This document shows, piece by piece, positions 1 through 5,501 of a stretch of DNA of 6,855 nt. The translations under genes and the position numbers were made by a program. Numbering within the stretch: the first letter of the stretch is position 1; every line of letters begins with the position of its first letter. Location: positions 93,443 to 100,297 of the forward strand of contig DJEW01000034.1 of NCBI GenBank assembly GCA_002431965.1, given 5' to 3'. The stretch comes from Clostridiales bacterium UBA5888 (GTDB lineage: Bacteria; Bacillota; Clostridia; Oscillospirales; Oscillospiraceae). Below the pieces are notes generated by a model that worked only from the letters and a program-made list of their open reading frames with translations, had not been told where the DNA came from and searched no databases.

Positions 1-1337
1 GTGCTTCCGTAATAATAGTCGTCATCGAACTCACGGTTTAAGGATGTAATGACGTTAGTAGCAGACGAATATATACCCCAGCCTATGAATTTATAGCCGT
101 CTCTGGTAAAGCCGCATTCCGGCAGAAGATACGTCTTGCCAAAATCGACGTAGACACTCTCCATTGCGCCCTCGCCGTTATTGGCATCGAATTTGAGGAG
201 ATAACGTGCGCTCCTGTAATGGGCGTACAGTGTTGTGTCCTTGCTGAATGCAACGTCGGCTGTCAGCAGGGTTCCGCCCTCGGTTTCGGTGTACCAGCCC
301 TCGAACACCTTGCCGTTGGGCGGGGTGGGCTTGAATGAGGAGCTGCCGAGCGACAGCGTAGAGCCAACAGGTATAATCTTGACCTTACTCCACATAGAGC
401 CGCCGTTTGGGTCAAAGGTTATGGTGACTGCCTTCGTCCAATGTGCGTATATGGTCATGGGACTGTCGGAGGCGAATTTGAACGAATAGTCTATCTCCGT
501 GCCGCCGGACGCAGCGGTGAACCAGCCGTCGAAAATATATCCGTCGCGCGTGGGATCTTTTAGCTCGTTATAGCTTGCCTTGCCGGTCGTTTCATCATAG
601 ATGTAGTTATAATTCTTGCCGACGACACAGGTGCGCTTGCTTATGCGCCCCTCAGTGTCATAGTTGAGGTCAACGGTAAGCGTCAGGCGATTCCCTGACC
701 ATACGGCATAAAGAATCATACTGCCGCCATTCTGCGTGCACAATCCACTCACCTGCTCCCCGGCGGCATAGCTTGCGGAAGCGCTGTTTGACAGCGCCCA
801 GCCGGTGAAGCTGTATCCGTCGCGGGAATAGGAACACTCCGGCAGCGTGAAAAGCTGGTCATAGGTAAGGCGGCAGTCCGTCATTGCGGGACCTATGCCG
901 CCGTTTGCCGCGAAGCTGACAGTGTAGGTGATGGGCGTCCACTGCGCGGTGCAGGAAATGTCGCCGGTCACGGGTGCGGTCGGGTCAAAGACCGTGTCTC
1001 CGCTCATCCAGCCGGAGAATATATATCCTGTACGTGTGGGATTCGCGGGCATTGCATCCGCGCCGAGGGGCTTCCCCTGAATTACGTTTACATTGCCGCA
1101 GCCCTCGAAGCTGACGACATATGCATCCGCCCATACGGCGTAAAGCGCCATCGCCTGCTCCGGCTTTTCTATGGTCTGACCGTCGGTGTACACAACATCG
1201 CCGTCGGGCTTGTCAGACCAGCCGAGGAACACGCCGTGATCCTTTGCAAAGCTGTTAAGGCGCAGTGCCGCTTTGCCGAAAAAGCCCTGTGTCTCAACGG
1301 CATCCGTGCCGTTGTTGGCGTGGAAAGTGACAGTGGT
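1..1337 (-). repeat. Six InlB-type B-repeats within the surface protein (sixth cut by the edge)
   Basis: The repeat boundaries, by residue of the minus-strand protein, are about 262-333, 334-397, 398-477, 478-564, 565-638 and 639 onward. Each unit shows a first beta strand (VTFHANNG, VSFEGCG, VSFAANGG, LTVDLNYD, ITFDPNGG, LKFDANNG), a central Gly-Trp element (GVFLGW, GYIFSGW, GYSFTGW, GYIFDGW, KVFEGW, GYKFIGW) and a closing aromatic element (LYAVW, CTAQW, LYAVW, IYAHW, LYAHY). Unit length varies from 64 to 87 residues. The units are well diverged at the DNA level, so this is an old repeat array and not a recent expansion. Confidence 0.85.
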
Positions 1338-2120
1338 GGGTGCTGTTGCGGAGAAGTTCCATACATATGCGCGGTCGTCACCTTTGTTGCCGCTGCTGTC
1401 TTTCTTGTATATGAACTGCAAGGTGTCGCCGCTGCTCATTTCAAGCTGCTTGCTGCCGTTACTGTTTCCGCTTATGCTGACAAGCTCGCTTCTATTATGC
1501 TTTATGGTGAACCAGTCATAGTTCTCCTCAGAGGAGACAGAATACTCGAACGAAAGATATGTATCAGCGGTGAATGTCAGCGTGAGGGTGCTGGATGAAT
1601 ATGACTTCCCGGCATTGCCGGAGGCAAGCTTGCCGTTGAAGGTTCCCCACTGGGTCGAGCCGGTGCCAATATCATAGCTTGCCGGAATCCCATTGAGCAG
1701 CGAAGCGTCAAACGAGCCGTTGGACGCATACACGGCGATCAGTTCATCCTCGGGAAGAAGGAGAGCATCTGCTTCAGTATCTTCCGCATCGCCATCGCTG
1801 CCATCTTCATTGCCGCTGTCTTCGTCGTCGCCGCTCTCCCTATCCTCCGGCTCCGCCGTGGGTTCCACGGCAGGACTCTCCTGCGGCTGGGCGGGCGCGG
1901 TCGGCTCCGCCGACGGCTGCACCGGCTCTGCCGAGGGCTGCTCGGGAGCGGGTGTGGGAGTGGGCGTGGGCGTGACCGGCGCCGGGGTGGATTCCGCTGC
2001 GGGCTGCTCCGTCGCTGCCGGGGTGGTCTCCGGTGGCAGCTCATCCGCCGATGCCGCCGTAGGGAGAAGCCCCGTCAGCATTATCAGCGCCAGTGCGAGT
2101 GACAGCAATCGTTTTTTCAT
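1..2120 (-). CDS. Secreted InlB B-repeat surface protein under cobalamin riboswitch control (3' end outside window)
   Basis: The reading frame is open from ATG at 2120-2118 to the left edge, 706 codons, with no stop. AGGAG at 2128-2132 lies 7 nt before the ATG. Residues 1-25 are a signal peptide (MKKRLLSLALALIMLTG, then a cleavable ASA before Asp26). Residues 28-91 are rich in Pro, Thr, Ala and Glu, including a TPTPTPTP run; residues 92-118 are very acidic. Residues about 133-261 form a Ser/Thr/Gly-rich, probably beta-sandwich domain I cannot name. From residue 262 there are at least six Listeria/Bacteroides-type B-repeats (Flg_new-like), each with a TFxANNG-like strand, a GYxFxGW motif and a final LYAxW. 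No anchor (LPXTG, SLH) is visible because the C-terminus is missing. The family is extracellular and binds proteins, polysaccharide or host surfaces. The cobalamin leader suggests a corrinoid-related role, which is inference. The strand and fold class are confident; the function is not. Confidence 0.9.
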   Translation of the reverse strand, partial: MKKRLLSLALALIMLTGLLPTAASADELPPETTPAATEQPAAESTPAPVTPTPTPTPAPEQPSAEPVQPSAEPTAPAQPQESPAVEPTAEPEDRESGDDEDSGNEDGSDGDAEDTEADALLLPEDELIAVYASNGSFDASLLNGIPASYDIGTGSTQWGTFNGKLASGNAGKSYSSSTLTLTFTADTYLSFEYSVSSEENYDWFTIKHNRSELVSISGNSNGSKQLEMSSGDTLQFIYKKDSSGNKGDDRAYVWNFSATAPTTVTFHANNGTDAVETQGFFGKAALRLNSFAKDHGVFLGWSDKPDGDVVYTDGQTIEKPEQAMALYAVWADAYVVSFEGCGNVNVIQGKPLGADAMPANPTRTGYIFSGWMSGDTVFDPTAPVTGDISCTAQWTPITYTVSFAANGGIGPAMTDCRLTYDQLFTLPECSYSRDGYSFTGWALSNSASASYAAGEQVSGLCTQNGGSMILYAVWSGNRLTLTVDLNYDTEGRISKRTCVVGKNYNYIYDETTGKASYNELKDPTRDGYIFDGWFTAASGGTEIDYSFKFASDSPMTIYAHWTKAVTITFDPNGGSMWSKVKIIPVGSTLSLGSSSFKPTPPNGKVFEGWYTETEGGTLLTADVAFSKDTTLYAHYRSARYLLKFDANNGEGAMESVYVDFGKTYLLPECGFTRDGYKFIGWGIYSSATNVITSLNREFDDDYYYGS

Positions 2121-2149
2121 CTTTTTTCTCCTGTCTGCCCGCCCCGCGT

Positions 2150-2180
2150 AAAAGAAAACGCCGCTTGTCTCCAGGCAGCG
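2150..2180 (-). terminator. Intrinsic terminator in the riboswitch leader
   Basis: On the minus strand CGCTGC (2175-2180) pairs with GCGGCG (2159-2164), six pairs including one G-U, around a 10-nt loop. It is followed at once by TTTTCTTTT (2150-2158). It sits about 85 nt after the B12 box and 30 nt before the start codon. That is where an attenuator controlled by an upstream aptamer would lie. I infer that bound cobalamin favours termination. I could not identify a convincing antiterminator. Confidence 0.65.
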
Positions 2181-2231
2181 ATAAGGCATAACAACCGAGC
2201 GCATGTTTCCATGTGCTTTTTTTAACCAGCC

Positions 2232-2256
2232 ATATCCTCCTCGGGACGGATGATAT
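2232..2256 (-). promoter_or_regulatory. Leader hairpin following the B12 box (P13-like)
   Basis: Read on the minus strand, ATATCATCC (2248-2256) pairs with GGAGGATAT (2232-2240) at 8 of 9 positions, leaving the loop GTCCCGA. It begins 12 nt after the B12 box, where cobalamin riboswitches usually carry a peripheral hairpin. Its loop repeats the UCCCG of aptamer loop L5 and is not complementary to it, so it is not a standard L5-L13 kissing partner. Both UCCCG copies can pair with CGGGA at 2264-2268. Confidence 0.5.
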
Positions 2257-2263
2257 TCGTCTT

Positions 2264-2440
2264 TCCCGGCAAGTCTTCTGGCTCATGGGTCATCCTAAGG
2301 CGGGTCTTCCCGGCGGCGGCTGCCGCCAGTGACATTTTCCGCCCTCGTCGCCATATACAGCAGCGGGACTGCTCCGGATTCGCACCGGATTCCTTGTTAG
2401 GCTTTATGCAAAGCACCGGAAAAGACATTTACTTGTCGCC
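2264..2440 (-). promoter_or_regulatory. Cobalamin (vitamin B12) riboswitch aptamer
   Basis: The aptamer's conserved elements appear in the right order on the minus strand. A possible P1 is CAAGT (near 2435) with ACTTG in the B12 box. Next is CCGGTGC opening P2 (near 2415), then the GGAATCCGGTGCGAATCCGG block with hairpin P4 (2374-2388). The AGCAG-TCCCG-CTGCT hairpin with loop L5 (2359-2373) follows, then CACTG (2327-2331), GGGAAGA (2305-2311), and the B12 box AGCCAGAAGACTTGCC (2268-2283). The box differs only slightly from the classical AGCCAGGAGACCTGCC. The aptamer lies 144 nt upstream of the surface-protein start on the same strand. Such riboswitches normally shut off B12 synthesis or uptake genes when adenosylcobalamin or a related corrinoid is plentiful. 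Confidence 0.93.
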
Positions 2441-2444
2441 TCGT

Positions 2445-2473
2445 ATTATACCACATACTCCGCCGCGGCACAA
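2445..2473 (-). promoter_or_regulatory. Promoter of the riboswitch / surface-protein transcript
   Basis: On the minus strand there is a perfect TATAAT (2445-2450) with the extended TGG just upstream. TTGTGC (2468-2473) serves as the -35 box with a 17-bp spacer. Transcription would begin near 2438-2440, exactly where the aptamer's first stem starts, which supports the assignment. Confidence 0.75.
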
Positions 2474-2476
2474 TGA

Positions 2477-2509
2477 GCGCGGAGGGCAAAATTTTGCACA
2501 CTCCCGCGC
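2477..2509. repeat. Imperfect inverted repeat between the two divergent promoters
   Basis: GCGCGGAG (2477-2484) matches CTCCCGCGC (2501-2509) with one bulged base. Between the arms lies the perfect 12-bp palindrome GCAAAATTTTGC (2486-2497). It sits just upstream of the minus-strand -35 box and about 30 bp before the plus-strand promoter. No gene converges here, so it does not look like a terminator. It could be an operator or a chance GC-rich fold. Confidence 0.4.
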
Positions 2510-2541
2510 CGCGGTTTTATACACTTTCATCTTATTAAATA

Positions 2542-2600
2542 TTGTAATTTCACGGACACTGAGGTAAAATTAACGCACAATGGTTTGGATATGGTACAAT
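2542..2600 (+). promoter_or_regulatory. Promoter region of the EFR1-type gene (two candidates)
   Basis: Candidate one is TTGTAA (2542-2547), a 17-bp spacer, and TAAAAT (2565-2570). Candidate two is an extended -10, TGGTACAAT, with its hexamer at 2595-2600 and no good -35 box. Both lie in the AT-rich stretch upstream of the ATG at 2643. I cannot tell which is used. Confidence 0.5.
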
Positions 2601-2642
2601 GCAAATGTAAAACAGACATAATACCGGATATAGGAGGCAATC

Positions 2643-3425
2643 ATGAGCAAAAATGTTATTTTCTGTTTCTCCGGCAGCGGAAACTGTCTGGATATTGCCA
2701 GGAACATCGCCCGCGAGCTTGGTGATACGGACATCGTCATGATGCGTGCAGAGCCTGCCGTGAAGGACGTGAGCAGCGCCCGCCGCGTGGGCTTTGTGTT
2801 CCCGTGCTACGGCGGCGGGCTGCCCGGCGATGTGGAGAAGTATGTCAGCGAGCTGAAGATAAGCCCGAACGCCTACACCTTCGGCGTGTGCAGCTATGCC
2901 GGGTATCCCGGCACGGGGCTTCATAAGATCGATCAGATCGTGCACCTTGATTACTGGACGGGCATATCCCACCAGTGCTCGTGCATCTGGCTGTTCCCGC
3001 ATTTTCTGATGCTGCCGCCCCTCACGCCCGCAAGGGCGCAGGCGCGTGCGGAAAAACTTGCCCACCGCGCCGCGCAGGAGATACTCGCCGCCCGACGCAC
3101 GGACAAGCGCCCGCCCAACAACCCCATCAACGCGATAGAGAGCAGGGGCTGGGGGAAAATATCCGACCTCAAGGCGGCAAAGATGCGCGTGAGCGATGCG
3201 TGCATCGGCTGCGGTCAGTGCGCGGCGATATGCCCGCGCGGCAATATACGCATTGAAAACGGCAGAGCCGTCATCGGAACTAACTGCATCCAGTGCCTCA
3301 GCTGCCTGCAATACTGCCCGCAGCAGGCGATAAACCTTGGCGGCGCCAGCGTCCGCCGCGAGCGCTATCATAATCCCAATGTCAGCGCCAAGGAGCTGGC
3401 GGAGAAGATAATACACATCGACTGA
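2643..3425 (+). CDS. EFR1-type flavodoxin/ferredoxin protein with two [4Fe-4S] clusters
   Basis: This is a 260-residue cytoplasmic electron-transfer protein. The N-terminal part (about 1-145) is flavodoxin-like. SGSGN at 10-14 forms the FMN phosphate loop, FVFPCYGGGLP lies at 51-61, and GVCSYAGYPG at 81-90 fits the second flavin loop. The C-terminal part carries two classical [4Fe-4S] motifs: Cys187, 190, 193 followed by Cys197-Pro, and Cys215, 218, 221 followed by Cys225-Pro. All eight cysteines are present. The order and length match the family named EFR1 ferredoxins, common in Clostridia and without a settled partner. AGGAGG at 2632-2637 is 5 nt before the ATG. The gene is divergent from the B12-controlled surface protein and probably monocistronic, since a hairpin follows its stop. 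A role in reducing a corrinoid is possible but has no direct support. Confidence 0.9.
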   Translation: MSKNVIFCFSGSGNCLDIARNIARELGDTDIVMMRAEPAVKDVSSARRVGFVFPCYGGGLPGDVEKYVSELKISPNAYTFGVCSYAGYPGTGLHKIDQIVHLDYWTGISHQCSCIWLFPHFLMLPPLTPARAQARAEKLAHRAAQEILAARRTDKRPPNNPINAIESRGWGKISDLKAAKMRVSDACIGCGQCAAICPRGNIRIENGRAVIGTNCIQCLSCLQYCPQQAINLGGASVRRERYHNPNVSAKELAEKIIHID

Positions 3426-3441
3426 ACAGATCGCAAACGGA

Positions 3442-3468
3442 GAGAGCGCGGCTTATGGCTGTGCTCTC
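3442..3468 (+). terminator. Terminator-like hairpin after the EFR1-type gene
   Basis: GAGAGCGCGGC (3442-3452) pairs with GCTGTGCTCTC (3458-3468) over 11 pairs, two of them G-U, around the 5-nt loop TTATG. It starts 16 nt after the stop codon and is followed by GCTTTAT, a weak U-tract. The stem is strong but the tail is poor, so termination may be partial. Confidence 0.6.
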
Positions 3469-3471
3469 GCT

Positions 3472-3840
3472 TTATGCAAGGTTTGCGCGGCGTTCACCGC
3501 CGTGCTGCAAAGCGCCTCCGCCGCCGTCGGCATTTTGCAGGCGCTCTCCGCCACCGGGGCGGTCACCTTCGCCGCCGCCTATCCCATCATTCTCGGCATC
3601 GCCGTGGGCGCGGCCGTGCCGGTGCTGCTGTCGGCGCTGGGCGCGCGCGTCAACGGACGGCGCACCGCCGTGGCATATCTGTTTGCGGAGATGGCGGGCG
3701 CCGTGTTCTGCGCGGCGCTGTTCTGCGGGCTGGACTTCTTCTTTGATTTCCGCATCAAATACGCCGTGATGGACACGGTGTCCATCGCGCTCTATGCCGA
3801 GTACGCGAAAGGTACAGCATCTAAGCGCCAGACGGCATAA
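3472..3840 (+). pseudogene. Remnant of a Na+/phosphate cotransporter (NptA / PNaS family), internal fragment
   Basis: The open frame from about 3472 to the TAA at 3838-3840 resembles one QSSSA repeat of sodium/phosphate symporters. It has TAVLQSASAAVGILQALSATG, then PIILG, LLSALGA, RRTAVAYL and two hydrophobic segments. Intact family members have two such repeats and often a PhoU-like tail, about 300-550 residues in all. Only about 120 residues remain, and both flanks are missing. There is no ATG in this frame and no ribosome binding site before the first GTG (3502). The usual QSSSA reads QSASA, and the usual GQNIGT reads GIAVGA, so key ion/substrate positions are altered. The stretch begins right after the terminator hairpin. 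I read it as a decayed fragment; a short expressed membrane peptide is a less likely alternative. Confidence 0.7.
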
Positions 3841-3894
3841 AGCGCACGACGGTCGGACAAATTTTATCACACGACCGCAGCTGTATACATGAAA

Positions 3895-3922
3895 TTTTCA
3901 TATTTACGTGGTATTATATAAT
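3895..3922 (+). promoter_or_regulatory. Promoter of the coiled-coil / hflKC module
   Basis: A perfect TATAAT (3917-3922) is preceded by TTTTCA (3895-3900), a 4 of 6 match to the -35 consensus, with a 16-bp spacer. Transcription would start near 3929, giving a leader of about 24 nt before the ATG at 3953. The surrounding AT-rich patch contrasts with the GC-rich genes on both sides. Confidence 0.7.
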
Positions 3923-3940
3923 GTAAAATGAGTCTAGGAC

Positions 3941-3945
3941 GGAGG
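3941..3945 (+). promoter_or_regulatory. GGAGG ribosome binding site that fixes the start at 3953
   Basis: Two in-frame ATGs follow, at 3947 and 3953. GGAGG ends 1 nt before the first, too close for initiation, and 7 nt before the second, which is ideal. The protein therefore most likely begins MKHPALAR, with the longer form less likely. Confidence 0.75.
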
Positions 3946-3952
3946 AATGAAT

Positions 3953-5431
3953 ATGAAGCATCCGGCGCTGGCGAGGGTGATGGCGGTCACGCTTGCGATA
4001 ATGTGCGTTATCATGCTCATTACCGGCGCGCTTGGCTTTGGCAGGGCTGAAAAGAAGCTGGACGAAGACGCCGTCGAATACGGCAAGCTGACGGAACGGA
4101 TAGCAGCGTACAAAGAGCTGACGGCGAAGCTTGCGGACGCGGAGAGCTATAAGCAGGTCTCCGCCGAGCTTGACGAGCACCGGCAGCAGCACGACGAGGA
4201 CGCCGCGCAGTACCGCACTGATCTTGCCGAGCGCACCGCAAAGCAGGGCGGCTACAAAAAGGGCGCGGACGCGCTGTGGGAGGCAAAGGCGCAGGCAAAG
4301 GATGCGCAGGCGCAATACGAGCAGGCGAAGGCACAGTTCAGCGCAGCCGAGACCGAGTACGAGACCAAAGCAGCGCAGGGAAAAGCCCTGATAGATATGT
4401 GCAATAAAATGGCGGCTGCCTGCACTGCCGCCAAGGCGGGTCTGGACGAGGCAAATGTCATTGAGACTCCGCCTGCGCCGGAAGGCGATCGACCGACATT
4501 GCCGGAGAACCCCGAAGAAACGTGGACTGATGAGCAAAAAGCGAATAAGGAAGAATATGATGCAGCGAAAGCTAAGTATGATAAAGCCTTAGCAGATCAA
4601 AAAGAATATGATGAACAGAAAAAGGCGCACGATGATGCGGTAGCCGCCAAAGAAGCCGCCGAAGCCGGCGCAGCGCAGGCTCTCGCCGGGGCGAACGCAA
4701 TCCTCACCGGTGCCGGCGCATCCCCCGTTAATGATCTTTCCGCTGCCGCCGCGGCGCTCTCGCAGACGGCGAAGACCACCTCTGCCGCGCTTGAAAAGGC
4801 GGAAGCCGCGATAAACGCAGGGCGCGAGAAGGTCAACGCGGCTGGTGCGGCCGTCAAGTCTGCAATGGAGAAGATAGACGGCAGCCTTGCCCAGATATGG
4901 TACGACATGGGCAAGCTGGATGACGAAGAGCCGGAGCTTGAAAAAAAGCGCGAAGAGCTTTTGAACGAGGCTGTGGAGCTGGCGGAGGAGAAAGCCGCGG
5001 CGGAGGAGCGCAAGGAGGATGAGCAGAAGCTCGGCGCGACGCGCCGCACTCTCAAAAGCTATGACGGCATAAAGGCAAGGCTTACGGACGATGCCGAGCT
5101 TGGCGATGTCGCGGCGCAGTATGCGGATGAGTACTATGCGGAGTATAACCGTGCTCACGCCGCGCGCATTGCGATATGCGTGCTGGAGGTGCTCGGCGGC
5201 ATTTTGGGGCTTTGCTGCATCCCCGCGGCGTTTGAAAAGAGCCGTAGCCGCCTTATGCTCATTGCGCCCGCCGCCGCTGCCTTTGTGTGCGCCGCCGCGG
5301 CGGAAATCATCGCCGTCGCGTTCGCCTTCGGGCAATGCTACGCGGTGCTCCCCACGCTCATCTTCGCGCCGCTGTATCTCCTCGCGGCAGCACCGAAGAA
5401 TAAGCCTCCCGTACAGGCGCAGTTAGAATAG
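3953..5431 (+). CDS. Membrane-anchored extracytoplasmic coiled-coil protein, function unknown
   Basis: This is a 492-residue protein I do not recognise as a named family. Residues about 9-29 form one membrane helix after the basic start MKHPALAR. Residues about 31-400 are Ala/Glu/Lys/Gln-rich and strongly helical, broken by a Pro-rich hinge at 172-187 and a Gly/Ala/Pro segment near 240-260. Three membrane helices follow, about 404-426, 434-458 and 462-480, and a basic tail ends the protein. Charges (basic N-terminus, EKSRSR between helices 2 and 3, KNK tail) place those parts inside. The long coil is then outside the membrane. The layout loosely recalls YhgE/Pip-type proteins, but with fewer C-terminal helices. 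The gene has its own promoter, and hflK begins 70 nt after its stop with no clear terminator, so the three genes may be cotranscribed. Codons 193-222 are markedly AT-richer than the rest. A partner role for HflKC or an envelope-spanning role is inference. Confidence 0.85.
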   Translation: MKHPALARVMAVTLAIMCVIMLITGALGFGRAEKKLDEDAVEYGKLTERIAAYKELTAKLADAESYKQVSAELDEHRQQHDEDAAQYRTDLAERTAKQGGYKKGADALWEAKAQAKDAQAQYEQAKAQFSAAETEYETKAAQGKALIDMCNKMAAACTAAKAGLDEANVIETPPAPEGDRPTLPENPEETWTDEQKANKEEYDAAKAKYDKALADQKEYDEQKKAHDDAVAAKEAAEAGAAQALAGANAILTGAGASPVNDLSAAAAALSQTAKTTSAALEKAEAAINAGREKVNAAGAAVKSAMEKIDGSLAQIWYDMGKLDDEEPELEKKREELLNEAVELAEEKAAAEERKEDEQKLGATRRTLKSYDGIKARLTDDAELGDVAAQYADEYYAEYNRAHAARIAICVLEVLGGILGLCCIPAAFEKSRSRLMLIAPAAAAFVCAAAAEIIAVAFAFGQCYAVLPTLIFAPLYLLAAAPKNKPPVQAQLE

Positions 5432-5456
5432 ACGCTAAAAGGCTTAATTAAAGCTG

Positions 5457-5488
5457 AAAAATATAGTGTGAGAAAAATACAGTGTGAA
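5457..5488 (+). repeat. Tandem 16-bp direct repeat upstream of hflK
   Basis: The two abutting units are AAAAATATAGTGTGAG (5457-5472) and AAAAATACAGTGTGAA (5473-5488), identical at 14 of 16 positions. They occupy the short gap between the coiled-coil gene and hflK. Each contains a -10-like hexamer (TATAGT, TACAGT) and TGTGA. A small duplication or a paired protein-binding site would both fit. Confidence 0.6.
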
Positions 5489-5501
5489 AGGTAAGGACAA
5501 A

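Noticed and set aside
1693..2151. Plus-strand Ser/Gly-rich open frame across the start of the surface-protein gene
   Set aside because: It is antisense to the Pro/Thr and acidic linker and signal peptide; its low-complexity composition is the complement of that linker, and it has no ribosome binding site.
2223..2233. Possible leader peptide ATG-GCT-GGT-TAA after the aptamer
   Set aside because: GGAGG ends only 2 nt before the ATG and is itself part of a hairpin; a three-codon ORF is not credible.
2250..2567. Plus-strand open frame (105 residues) across the intergenic region
   Set aside because: It lies on the opposite strand of the riboswitch and promoter; conserved aptamer elements explain the sequence, and the peptide resembles nothing.
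2550..3416. Long minus-strand open frame opposite the EFR1-type gene
   Set aside because: The plus strand carries clear flavodoxin and [4Fe-4S] motifs with a good ribosome binding site; the antisense frame is a by-product of high GC.
3472..3870. Minus-strand His/Arg-rich open frame opposite the phosphate-transporter remnant
   Set aside because: Its composition is typical of an antisense frame in GC-rich DNA, and the plus frame matches a known membrane family.
3850..3877. Inverted repeat CGGTCG/CGACCG after the transporter remnant
   Set aside because: Only six pairs with a 16-nt loop and no following U-tract; too weak to call a terminator or operator.
4589..5335. Minus-strand open frame of about 248 residues opposite the coiled-coil gene
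   Set aside because: It has no ribosome binding site and no family signature; the plus-strand coil and membrane helices explain the region.
5484..5501. Alternative GTG start for HflK at 5484
   Set aside because: It lacks a Shine-Dalgarno sequence and falls inside the duplicated 16-mer, whereas the ATG at 5502 has AAGGA at a usable spacing.
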